Source of the DNA: Selaginella moellendorffii
Lineage: Eukaryota > Streptophyta > Lycopodiopsida > Selaginellales > Selaginellaceae
Direction: 5' to 3'
DNA length: 64,000 nt
NCBI RefSeq assembly: GCF_000143415.4
Contig: NW_003314261.1
Location: 4,127,416-4,191,415 of the forward strand
This document shows positions 1 to 11,390 of the stretch, piece after piece. The notes under the pieces are model-generated. The model ran no database searches. It was given only the letters and a program-made list of their open reading frames with translations, and was not told the origin of the DNA. Each line of letters begins with the position of its first letter. Positions within the stretch are counted from its first letter, which is position 1. The position numbers were made by a program, and so were the translations under genes.

Positions 1-284
1 GTGGTCGCAGGTCTCCATTTTGGCCTATTGGCCAAACCTTAGGTCCATTAGTTTTTTTTTCTTCTCTATCATTCTAACCATAGTCATTCGTTCTCTAGAG
101 CCTCACACTAATGGTTGCTATTGTACACAATTTTATTGACAACAACTAGCAAAATTTATGCTCTTGACACAGATGTCTTAAATGTCAGTTGTTGCAATGA
201 CTGCAGTAGTACCAAATGTCACAAGATGTTATCAAGTCCATAGTGTAAGAAGCCAAGTTTTTTCCTAATCTAGTCTCTTGTTCA

Positions 285-3065
285 TTGATGATGCTCTCTT
301 GTTGTCCTCTGTCTCAGGAGACATTGCTCTGGAATGGTTCCATTACTGGATTAGGTCATAGAAAACCTGGCCAGTATCTCTTCTATATACTTAGCTTGGT
401 GAAGATAGATAGTGTGTTGAGAGTGATCATGCACAAGTTCCATGCCAAGAGTTCCAAGAAAGTAGGAAGTCAAGCCAAGAGTTTTAATCTCGAATTGGCT
501 GCAAAGGTCTTGCTTAACCTGGAGAAACAGTAAGTGATGACAAGAGTGTCATCAACATAAAGAGCAATGATCATGAATGATTCACTGTCCACCCGAATGT
601 AAAGATTCGGGTCTGCCTCACTATGGAAAAATACCATACTTAGTATAAAATTGTGTGTCCCAAGATCTGGATGCTTGTTTCAAGCCATAGACAGCTTTCT
701 TGAGAAGCCAGAGATGATCCTCTTTTCCAGCGGCTAGAAATCCTTCTGGCTGTGCCATATAGATTTCTTCGTCAAGCTCACCGTAAAGAAATGCCGTGGT
801 TACATCCATATGTTCCAGATCAAAGTCTCCCACAGACGCAAAATTAATCAAGCAGCGAAGAGTAGACCACTGCTTAAGTTAACAGCCTCGATCATAAAGC
901 CTATCGCCTCTGGAATCCAATCACGATGCAAGGTTTTCAACGAGAATTCATTGTTTCAAGGTTCTTCAAGACCTACCTTGACCGACTTTGAAACGGAATA
1001 AGACCAGCTGACTGTCAGCACAATCACTGTGCCGCTCCAAACAATCCTTGCGCATCAACCCATGCCCACTTCTTCTCCAAGACAAGACCACCACTGCCGC
1101 TGCGTCCTCCAAATCCTCCACACAGATCGACTCGCACAAGGTGGCCTCCTGAGCGTCTCATCGAGATGATGGTTTCTTCCCATGCGGCTGGGACTCCTCA
1201 GAAGCCATGGCCTCAAAGGAAGCTTCTCACTGACGTGCAGCAATGGAAGCCAAGAATCACAACAAAAGAACAAGACACACGTTCATGTTCCTACTCTGCC
1301 TTCCAATCACCAGGTTATCAAGAGCATGAGGGTGTATGCTCTGAAGCTTCGGTTCGATATAAAGCGTGATTAGTGGAAAAAGGATGCTCGCAAGTTCCTG
1401 AACTTGACTACAACGACACCTTCGCTTCGTGATTGGATTCCAGAGGCGATATGCTTTATGATCGAGGCTGTAGCCCATAAACACAGCTTGCTGGCTCTTG
1501 GGGGCCAATGCCTTGCCACTCCATGCTTCTGCAGGAGTCATGCCAGTGAGGGCAGAGGTGGGGAGCTGATTCTGAAGGTAGTTCGCCATCAAGACAGCAT
1601 AAAACCAGTAGCTTCGTGGCAACGCACTAGAAAGTAGCATTGCTCAAGCACTCTCCACTAGCGTGCGATTCTTAGACCGTTTTGTTGTGGAGTGTCTCAC
1701 ATTGTGAGTTCTCGCACAATCCCACCTTGCTCACACAGCTGCTTGAAAGCATTGGAAGTGAATTCACCTCCACCCAGTTTGTGTTTCTCTCATGTCTGGA
1801 AGTAATGTAATGATTGGGACGAATGTAGTCATCAATGGAACTGATAAAGTATTGGATACTGGTAGCCATCGGGCCACGCAGTGTACAAGTTCCATGAGCT
1901 GTATAGCTCGAGATGCTCTAGCCTTGGGGAAAGGTTGGCTAGTAGATTTTCCTAGCTGACAGCCCCGGCAAAATGGAAGAATGGCTCTTATGTCCAGATC
2001 TAGGCCTTCAACAATCTGCTCTCGAGCTAGCTGCTTGATTCTATCAGCACTAGGATGCCCCGGGCGTGCGTGCCAAAGCTCTAGCGATTGACTTTTGGGC
2101 ATGTAGGTCTAGCGAGATCCGGCAGCATGGTAAGGCGGTAGAGATCACCCCGTCCAGGCTGGGCTGCGAGGATGGCTCCTGTGGTCGAGATCAGCTGGAA
2201 TTGCCGAATTGTCCCACGTTAGCACTTAAACTAGGAATATAACGACTATTCCTTGTGGTAAAGTGAACTTGATGGTTCCAATTCCTCTCACTACAAGCTG
2301 TTGGGCATTGCCAACGATGACATACTAGGAACATATATTTCAAAGTACTATGGTATGCAGCAGCAGAATCTAGGTAGAAGACAGTGCGACGACAGCCATA
2401 GCTCGTGATCAGGTGAAGGCGTGTACCACCTTTTTCTTTGCATTGTTCCTTGCAGACTTGAGGGAGGGATTTTTCACCCAACATTGTGCTTTGTCATTTC
2501 CTTTCTTATTGCAATGAGATTCTTGGATGAAGAAGCACCTTGTTTCCCTTTGTTCACTGATTCTTTTCTGAGAGGAAGTGTAGAATGCAACGGCCTTTGA
2601 TCCTGATGTTGGAGGCTACTGATCATGCCATTCAGGTTTAGAGGAGTTCCAGTGGTAGGAGGCTACATATGAGAGGATCAAAGGATGGAGGAAGTGTGAT
2701 GAGCACCAGCTCTGCTTCTTCTTCATCCTCTATGTTTGCTCCCATGTCCTTAAGATCATCCAGGATTGTTCTCACAGCAGCAAGATGATCCTTGAGGTCG
2801 TCCCTTCGGCCATCATCAGTGTATGAAGATGCTTGAGTAGAAAGATTTGATGGGATGTTGAAGGGTAAGTCTCCTACATTTCCTTTGCACTCTTACATTG
2901 TCTAATGCAATGGAATTATTGCCCCTCAAGCGCTGCATGAAATTTGCCCAAAGCTCTCTGATCCTTGTGATACTTGGCAGTTTCATCCACTATGGCAGTG
3001 GTTGGAAGAGTCTCAGTTCCTGTGATGATGTTCCAAAGACTTTGTTTGTCCATATAGAATTCAAA
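285..3065 (-). mobile_element. Degenerate Ty1/copia retrotransposon (gag-pre-integrase-integrase-RT)
   Basis: Reading right to left on the minus strand, the pieces come in copia order. A gag (UBN2-like) piece lies near 2.9-3.06 kb. A protease-like stretch near 2.35 kb reads LDSAAAYHS, where DSGA-type residues are expected. A gag-pre-integrase zinc module follows at 1.76-2.1 kb (LWHARPGHPS, then CRGCQLGK). The integrase C-terminal part is at 1.25-1.64 kb (GMTPAEAWSGK, VFMGYSLDHKAYRLW). Reverse transcriptase starts at 0.62-0.85 kb (LEHMDVTTAFLYGELDEEIYM, LKKAVYGLKQ) and continues to YVDD near 0.57 kb and a SYFLGTLG...QAKYIEEIL block near 0.36-0.53 kb. Integrase before RT is the copia (Pseudoviridae) order. 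Multiple frameshifts and stops make it non-autonomous. I could not identify LTRs or a target-site duplication, so both ends are approximate. Confidence 0.88.
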
Positions 3066-4140
3066 TTTTGACTTCCAGAAGAGGGTAATACATGTATATC
3101 CATCTTCCCTTTTAAAAGATGAAAAATGAATATTTGGCTTCTATTGAATTATTATAGACTGACACAAAAAAACACATGTGTGCATAAATTGTTGTAACAC
3201 ATATTTGTGATTCATAAAATGATATTTTAAGCATAATTTTTTATTACATATGGACATGCATTGGTGCCCACCTTGTATGCATTGCAAAGTTCAAGTCAAC
3301 ACCATTTATATAAGTTTTTGCACTATATAAATTTTATTTCCATGTTAAATTTTTGGTTTGCTTAAGCAAACCTATAAGAGATGGTAGTGAATATACCTAG
3401 AATATGCTTGGATATTCTGGGATATTCTACCATCTAACGGTTGGTATTCATTTAGATTAATCTGGTATTTATAATTTATAAACATGTTTATAATTTATAA
3501 ACTTTCCTAAACCCTTTCTAGTATATTCTTTTTTATTCTATTATCTAATGGTTGATATGCAATAAGATTAATCTTGTGTTTATAAATTACCAACATGCTT
3601 ATAATTATAAACTTTATTTGATCAATTAGATTAATAAGTAATAATAAAACTACCATTAAGCAAACCAAGCGTTGCTACATGCAATGCATAGCAATTTATT
3701 TGACATATCAACAAGGTTTGGATTTAGGGCTTCTAGGTGTGAGAATTTTTAATATAGAAGCTGGATTTTGATTGCATTTTGGATGCCACAAACTAATTTT
3801 GCTATTGGTCTCCTTGATGAGGGTAATGAAAATTGCTTTGCATAATAAGCTCAAATGCAATAAATTATTGCAATGCTAAAAACTTTAGCATGTGATTAAA
3901 AATGCAAGAATTTGATAAAGCTAATGTGGCTATAATAAAATCCAATTGCTCACTAAAAATCCACTACACTCAATACTCAAAGCACTCAAAAAAATGTTTT
4001 ACCTATGTGATCTAATTGATTGTGCTTGTCATTGCGCTCTAATCAATTACACTTGCCATTTGACTCTAATCGATTGCGATTAAGGCATTTAGTAGGTGTT
4101 AGACCAATTTTGAAATACTATGCTAAAGGAATTATCAATG
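3066..4140. other. AT-rich non-coding spacer with imperfect direct repeat
   Basis: No coding frame is visible. Two related blocks at about 3405-3500 and 3520-3615 share the order: a 'tattct' run, 'atctaa(c/t)ggttg', 'agattaatct', then 'ataatttataaac'-type sequence. They look like an old imperfect tandem or direct duplication. Around 4010-4085 there are three variants of 'tctaat(t/c)gattg/caatt' separated by about 20-25 bp. The block may contain a decayed LTR or MITE, but no clear terminal inverted repeats or flanking duplication were found. Confidence 0.5.
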
Positions 4141-5900
4141 GGGTTATCCCCTACCTATCCGATAAAACATAAGATCAAGTTAGTCAAGGTGCTGAAGTAG
4201 TGGTTCGTCCCCTTTATCAGCTAAATAAAAAAGAGCTCAAAGAACTCAAATGCCAATTCAAGGAGTTGGTTTATTAGGTTGAGCAACTCCTTATAAAGGG
4301 CTTTAGTGTTATTTGTGAAAAAGAAAGATAGATCTATATATATATATATAGATTACTGGTTGCTCAACAAATATATAAAGAAAGATAAATACCTTTTGTT
4401 AAGGATTGAGAATTTGTTTGATAGGTTGGGAAATGCAAGATACCTTTTGCAAATTGACCTAAAGTTAAGATACTACCAAATCAGGGTAGCAAAGGAAAAT
4501 GTCAAGAAGACAACTTGTTAAACAAGGTATAAAAGCTTTGAATTCTTGGTGATGCCCTTTGAGTTGTGCAATGTATTAATGACATTCTTAGTATTAATGA
4601 ATCATATCTTTATACCCTATCTAGATCATTTTGTGGTTATCTACATTGATAACATCCTAATCTAAAGTGAGATACCAAAGGAATATGCTGAACACTTAAC
4701 AAAGGTGTTTAAAAAACTAAGGGAACACAAATTGTATGCTTGTTTAACAAAGTTACTAATAAAATTTCTCAAGCATATAGTGGACAAAAATAGGCTTAAG
4801 GTGGACTTTGAGAAAGTCCAAACAATCCAAAAATGGGAATGATCATTGAGCATATATGAGTTAAGGGCATTTTCGGGGTCATGCAACTACTATCAAAAAT
4901 TCATTAAACATTATACTAGAATTGCTCTACACTTAATAAACCAAAGAAGAACAAAACCAAATGGGAAAAAAGCAAATGGTATAGATAACAAAATGTGAAG
5001 TAATATTCATTAAAATCAAAGGAAAGTTAAAGAAGGTTTTTATGTTAGTATTACCAAATTTTAGTAAGGACTTTGAGGTAGAAACGAATGCTTTGAACTT
5101 TGCACTGGATGCAGTCTTGAAGCAAAACAATTATCCAATGGCATTCTTCTCAAAGAAGTTAGATAAGGCTTAGCAAAAGTGGTTTGCCCATGAAAAAGAA
5201 CTGTTTGCAGTGGTTAAGGTGCTCAAGAAGTGGCAACATTACATTGGGAGACATTTCAAGGTATACATAGATAATGTGGCAATAAAACACTTTTTGTCAC
5301 AATCTAAATTTCGAGGGAAATAGGGTCGGTGGACTAATATTTTAGCCAAGTTCAATTGTGAGATACATTCAACACAACAACAACCTTTTGGTATAATATG
5401 CAGATAATATATAAGAACGATGGTATAGCACAAGAAGTGTCGTTAAGGAACCAAGAAACGTGGGATACTCACTAGAAAGACGAGCTGTCTAAAGAAAGAA
5501 AATTGGGCAATGGATTCATTTATTATAAGTAAACAAGGGTGTATATCCCATGAGGGGAACTAAAGAGAGTAACTTACCCCTCACTTAGGGAAGTTTTATA
5601 ATAAAGTCCATTGTAAGATATTTCTATGGATGATCTAGGATTATAAGGCTTTACAATAAACCCCAATTATAACCTTCACCTACTGACATATCTTTACATT
5701 GTATTAAACGTCCTTAGCCATATCTATTGATGCGATATTTATGGTGGTAGATTGGTATACCCATCACAATGGACATTGATGCAGAAGATGTGGCAAAGTT
5801 GCTCTTTAAACAAGTGGTTTGAGGATGTGGAAGGCCGAAAGAAATTATCTCAGATCAAAATAAGATTTTCACTAGCAAGTTCTAAAGAACCCTCTTAGAG
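4140..5900 (+). mobile_element. Degenerate Ty3/gypsy retrotransposon remnant A (RT-RNase H-integrase)
   Basis: Plus-strand fragments follow Ty3/gypsy order. RT fingers and palm at 4306-4521 show LFVKKKDRS, DYWLLNKY and YLLQIDLKLRYYQIRV. The palm continues at 4540-4680 with [10 protein letters not shown] and [10 protein letters not shown], where YIDN replaces the usual YxDD. The RT thumb lies near 4860 (LRAFSGSCNYYQKFIKHY). RNase H-like sequence runs 5040-5400 (FSKDFEVETNA, MAFFSKKLDKA, AHEKELFAVVKVLKKW). Integrase core fragments near 5735-5880 end with GCGRPKEIISDQNKIFTSKF. The RNase H first acidic residue appears altered (VETNA for xxTDA). Stops interrupt every segment. This copy is AT-rich and more decayed than remnant B. 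No gag, protease or LTR was recognised. Confidence 0.85.
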
Positions 5901-6194
5901 TAGTATTGCATTAAACTGAAATTTAATACAACCTTGTGAGACAGAAATCCCTAAGCCCCAAAGTGGAGTAAAAAGGGTGCCACATGGTAGTGGTCAAAAC
6001 AGAAGCCCAACAAATGTAACATGTTTGGATCAAAGGCTCCGACTTGGAAAGTCGAGAGTGGGAGTGGAACTCTAAACAAAGGACTCGAGGAATGAGCATG
6101 AAGCAATTGGTGAATGAGTTTTTAAAAAGGGACACAAGAAGGACTAACACATGGCAAGTGTCATGACAAATGAAAGTATCAGAAATGAGTTTGA

Positions 6195-6590
6195 AAAGGA
6201 GTCTAAGATGGAGTCTAAGAAGGAATCTGAGATGGAGTCCGAGAAAGAATCCAAGATGGAGTCCGAGATGGAGTTTGATATGGACTCGAGATGGAGTCCA
6301 ATATGGACCTAAGATGGAGTCTGATATGGATTTGAGCTAGCCCGAGATGGAATTTAAGATGGACCTGAGATGGAGTTCGAGATGGATCTAGGATGGAGTC
6401 TGAGATAGACCCGAGATGGAGTCCGAGATGGACCTGAGATGGAGTCCAAGATGGACCCGAGATAGAGTCTGAGATGGACCCAAGATGGTATCCGAGATAG
6501 ACCTAAGATGGAGTCTGAGATTGAGTCTGAGATGGACTTGAGCTGGAGTTTGAGGTCGAGGCCAAGAAAGATACTAAGACCAAGATCGAG
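6195..6590. repeat. Tandem array of GAGATGGAGTCC/GAGATGGACCT units (about 23-bp period)
   Basis: From about 6195 to 6590 the sequence alternates a 12-nt unit (gagatggagtcc-like) and an 11-nt unit (gagatggacct-like), giving a 23-bp higher-order period with point variants and a few irregular spacings. The period is not a multiple of three, so the minus-strand open frame across it (rich in Ser, Leu, Asp, Pro) cycles through frames and is unlikely to be a gene. It sits between Ty3/gypsy remnant A and the 212-bp duplication. Confidence 0.85.
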
Positions 6591-6697
6591 AATTGAGTCT
6601 GAGTTCAAGTTTGAGTCTATGTCCGAGGGTGAACCAAAGCGATTGTCTCCTAGACCCTGAGGGGTTTGGGGAGCTCCAAAAGTATACTAGAGGGAAG

Positions 6698-7121
6698 ACT
6701 CTAGTGGAGCCAGTTTGGCCAGAAAATGCTAGTGTGACCAAGGAAGGTTATACCCACGTAGTGGGTGATGATATAACTATTAAGGAGTTCAAGGCTAGAG
6801 TGAATACGAATGGATAAGTGGAGTAACTTAGTGAAGTGTTCAAGAGCTGACTTTATCTCCCCCAAGAGATTGAATGGTTGATACTCCCAATCCAAGTGTG
6901 GGTGGCACTACTCTAGTGGAGCCAATTTGGCTAGGAAATGCCAGTATGACCAAGGAAGGTTATACCCACATAGTGGATGATGATATAACCATTAAGGAGT
7001 TCAAGGCTAGAGTGAATATGGATGGATAAGTGGAGTAACTTAATGAAGTGTTTAAGAGCCGACTTTATCTCCCCCAGGAGATTGAATGGTCAATACTCCT
7101 AATCCAAGTGTGGGTGGCACT
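6698..7121. repeat. 212-bp direct tandem duplication
   Basis: Two adjacent copies begin at 6698 and 6910, each starting 'actctagtggagcca' and ending near 'gtgtgggtggcacta'. They differ by scattered substitutions with no large indels. The first copy carries an open frame continuing from upstream (TKEGYTHVVGDDITIKEF). The second copy encodes the same peptide with a few changes. I do not recognise the peptide. It could be a piece of a gypsy polyprotein 3' end or an unrelated sequence. Confidence 0.85.
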
Positions 7122-7559
7122 ACTCACTTGGATATCTAGCGTGGTTGATTAGAACCTTGCTTTAGCCATATGGCTAGGGCACCCAAAGGGAAAAGGTGAG
7201 GAAAGTACCGACTGTTAGGAAACCCTCTTCCTCCCACCAGGTTCCTTGCCATTACCAATTCCCAAGCCATTATTCCAGCCATTATCTTAGCTATTACCCA
7301 ATGGCTTCCTTTGAGATTGATTCTTATTCTTTGGGTGGTCCATGCAGCTTGGGCAACATAAAACCATCAATTAGAAGCTTGGAACCAATGGTCCTTATTC
7401 TTCCATTTGCATTATAAAGGTTTAATAGCTACTGTATAAAATCGTTCACAATCAACATCAGTCTTGGGGCTAATTGTCGTTTGTTTCTTTTTTTTGGGTC
7501 CTTTCCTTTTCATTCCATGGCCAATTCATGCTTCTTCATCAAGGTGAGTTTTCCTTCCA

Positions 7560-10500
7560 AATTCACTAGGAAGCGAGTTGAGTTATAGAGCTTCCTTAAC
7601 AAGATGGATTTCATCTTCAAGATACAACCTTGGCACCACTCAACGATGGAGTTTTAGATTAGTGCCATTGGCACTCTCCTTGATGGTCCTACTCTCTCAT
7701 GGTTCTCCCCACTCTTGAAGAAGGATCTCAGGGGTACCACTGTTCTAGACTGCATGACCTCAAGCTCTTCAAGGAGAAGCTCACTACTTGCTTCAATGAC
7801 ACTAATCAAGTTTGTTTTGCAACCATCAAAATGCAATGACTTTCACAAGGCTCTCATCTCGCCTCTGTCTATGCCACTGATTTTCAACTCCTCATCCTTG
7901 ACACATTGTGGGATGATCAAGCGTTGGTGGACCAGTTCCGATTCGGCCTCTGCGACAATGTCAAGGACTTGTTGATCATGATAGAAGATCCAACGGATCT
8001 CAATGATGCCATTGAGAAGGCAATAAAGTGTGACAATTGGCTATTCGAATGGCATCATGAACCACGCTGCCATTTTTCTTCTCCAACACCTTGTCCGGCC
8101 ATCTAACTCCCACCTCAACACCCTTTACGGCAACTCCAATAGAGATTGACATCGGCACAATGCCTTTTACCAATCGTAAGTGCCTCTCTCCAGTTGAGTG
8201 TCAATGCTGCATGGACCTAAACCTTTGTCTCTACTATGGGGACTCGGGACACAGGGCAGTTGGATGTCCTCAGAAGCCACCCCGTCTTTTGCAAATGGAG
8301 TTGCCATCTTCGCCCGTTGAGGAGCCTGAAACATCTGTGCCGGGAAATGGGGATGTCCAATCAGAGTAGGAGCTGCCAAGTTGGATCATTGTGCAAGGAA
8401 TAAAATCTCTCTTTGTTCAACATCAAGCTCCTCCACCTCCACTTCTCTTTCCATTCCATTCTTATCTGCGACCACAATCTCCATCAACTTCCACCTTTTC
8501 GTGACTCTAAGGATTCTTGGTTCCCGGTCACTAGTGCTGCATACCATAGTTCTATTGGACTCTAGAGCAACTTCATGTTTCATAGACAAATCTTTTGTCC
8601 AGTAGCACAGATTCCCATCTCAACATTTGTTTGTACGACTCAAACCATTGAAGGTATTGGAAGCCATGTTGTTTCTCCTTCAATAGGGCTTTGGGCCACA
8701 ATTCCTCTCCGAGTTCAGGTGGGGGATCTTTGCACTAATGTTGCCTTTAACATTATCTCCAGCAAGCACACTGTTGTGGTTCTTGGCTCCTGTGGTTCCA
8801 TCTTCACAACCTGCAAATCGATTGGGAACACTTACAGCTTGCTCCATTGCCCTCAACTCTTGCTACCGATTCGAGTTTGGGTTCTACATCCACACCAAAG
8901 GGTTGGGGTCCTACTGTACTTAGTTGTGCAGCCAGCACATCACCAGCACTTGACACTCCTTCAATAGGGACTCGTGGAACAACCATTGCCAAAGGTGCTG
9001 CCGACGACCCACAGCCCCACCGGCCATTGTTAGTGGTTGTACAACACTCTTCTCTAGATCCATTAGTAGATAAGTCATGTTTCCCACTCCATTTCTTCCC
9101 TCCATTAGCTTTTCCATCCATTGAGAAGTTGGTTCTTCTCATTTCTACTTCCCATCTAGCCGTTTCACTACCATTATCAAACCCTTGATGCATTCTTGAC
9201 CTTAGCCCATGTCCTTTGTCTATTTCTACCATCACCATGAAAGAATTAGTTGACGAGTCTGAACCCCTTCAATTATTTGCTTTGATTGTTAATCCTGTTT
9301 ATCATTCCATTGACTCAACTGTTTGCTTGTTGGTGAAGTATTAGGATTTCCATAATGTTTTTGACAAGAGAAAAGCTAGTGGTTTGCCTCCTCATCATCT
9401 TTATAACTGTGCTATTGAGTTATAAGAGGATGCTTAGCCCCCATGGGGACCCATCTACAATCTCTCACCATTAGAGCTGGCTGCCCTCAAGGAGTATATG
9501 GACTCTAATTTGGAATCTAGCTTCATTTGGCACTCTTAGCCACTTGCAGGGGCTCCCATTTGCTTCGTCAAAAAGAAGGATGGCACCTTGCGGCTAGTGG
9601 TTGACTACTGTGGCCTCAACAAAGTCACCATGTAGAACCAGTACCCATTGTCTTTGATCCTAGAGTTGTTGAAACGGTTGGGTGGGGCTTGGTTTTTCAC
9701 CAAGATCTACCTTCAAGGAGCTTACAATCTCATTAGGATCAAGCCTAGGGACAAGTGGAAGATGGCTTTTTAAAGTTGTTATGGCCATTTCGAGTACATG
9801 GTGATGCCATTTGGTCTCACCAATGCCTCTGTTATTTTTCAACATTTGGCAAACGATATCTTTAGGGAGTTTTTGGATTAGTTTGTGGTTGTTTATTTTG
9901 ATGATATTTTGGTTTTCTCTTGCACTCAGGAGGAGATGATCAGCATGTACGGCAAGTGTTGGCCAAGCTCTGGGAACACAACCTTTATGCAAAGCTTGAG
10001 AAGTGTTTCTTCAATCGGGATTCCATTGAGTATCTGGGGTATATTGTGTTTCCACAAGAGGTTGCAATGGATCCTGCAAAGGTAAAAATGATCCAAGAAT
10101 GGGAGGTGCCGAAGATTGTCACTGACGTGCAGTGTTTTCTTGGTTTCACTAACTTTTACCATAAGTTCATTGACGGGTACTCTGACTTGGTGTTGCCATT
10201 AACAGCTCTGACCCACAAGGACGTGCCATTCGAGTGGTCCCCAGCTGCCTAATCGGCATTCAATTCCCTCAAGGTGGTTTTTGTTTCAACCCTGGTTCTC
10301 ATCCATGCGGATCTGAGCAAGCCATTCTTTGTTGAGGCTGATGCATTTGATTTTGACTTGGCTGCAACCATTTCTCAGCTTGGTGATGATGAGGAGCTTC
10401 ATCCAGTTGTGTTCCATTCTTGGAAGTTCCATGCAGTCGAGATCAACTACAGGATCCATGACAAGGAATTCCTTGCCATTATAGACTCATGTCATGAGTG

Positions 10501-11390
10501 GCATTGTTTCTTAGAGGGTGCTGCGCATCAGATGATCGTGTAGACAGATCATAAGAACTTAGAGTTCTTCTCTTCAGCTTACTAAGGGTTTTGAGCCATC
10601 AACAAGCATGATGGGCTCAATTCCTCTCTCAATTTGATTTGGTTATGCCGGGAAAGCAATAAGGGTTGACGAATGCTCTTTCCCATCGGTCTCCAACCTG
10701 GTGACCTAGCCTTTGATGACCAGAACCAGGTTCTTTTGGGGCCAGACGGGCTCTAGCTTTTGGCCATCTCAATGGCTCTGCTAGATCCAGCCATTACAGC
10801 GGCCATTCAGCAGGATCTCCAACTGGATGACTTTGCTTTGGTGTTTCCTCATTTTCAACTTGGTCATCCTCCTTCTTCTACCTGCACCCAGCTTGACAAC
10901 TTCACCTTGTTGGATGACCTCTTGTACCATGGTGACCAGCTGTATGTTCTTGCTAGCGATGCTTGACGACTTGTTCTTCAACGGCGACATGATGATTGAG
11001 CAGCTGGCCATTATGGTGAGCATAAGACTTTTGAGTTGGTTTCTAGGGATTATTGGTGGCCTAAGATGCGGGAGTTTGTCAAGGACTTCATGGATTCCTG
11101 TGACATATGTGCCCAGAACAAGCTCCTGTGCCATTCACCATCAGGGCTGCTCCACTTGCTACCAGTGCCAATGGCTCCCTAGGAGTCCATTTCGATGGAT
11201 TTCTTGACTGATCTTCCACCTTCCCATGGTTTTGATTCCATCCTTGTGGTGGTGGATCAATTCACCAAGATGGCCCATTTCTTGCCGTGCTCAAAGTCCA
11301 TCACCGGCACAGCAACTGCCACCTTGGTGCTCAAGGAGGTGTTTCCAACTTCATGGCCTGCCAATGGACATTGTCATTGACAGGGGACTT
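7560..11390 (+). mobile_element. Degenerate Ty3/gypsy retrotransposon remnant B (gag-PR-RT-RH-INT, truncated)
   Basis: Plus-strand blocks appear in canonical order. Gag-like sequence lies at 7600-8100 (LVDQFRFGLCDNVKDLLI). A CCHC knuckle near 8205-8270 (CLYYGDSGHRAVGC) has Tyr where the second Cys should be. A protease active-site-like stretch near 8552-8590 reads LLDSRATSCFID instead of the DSGA form. RT runs 9440-10250, with [27 protein letters not shown] and the catalytic [12 protein letters not shown]. RNase H follows at 10274-10543 (FFVEADAFDFDLAATI, RIHDKEFLAI). An integrase zinc-binding and catalytic start is at 10900-11380 (SMDFLTDLPPSHGFDSILVVVDQFTKMAHF). The integrase stops abruptly near 11385, where unrelated sequence begins. 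Several in-frame stops and a frameshift near 9930 break the frame. LTRs were not found. Confidence 0.9.

Noticed and set aside
6354-6608. Minus-strand Ser/Leu/Asp-rich ORF
   Set aside because: It is the translation of the 23-bp-period repeat. The period is not a multiple of three and no start or domain supports coding.
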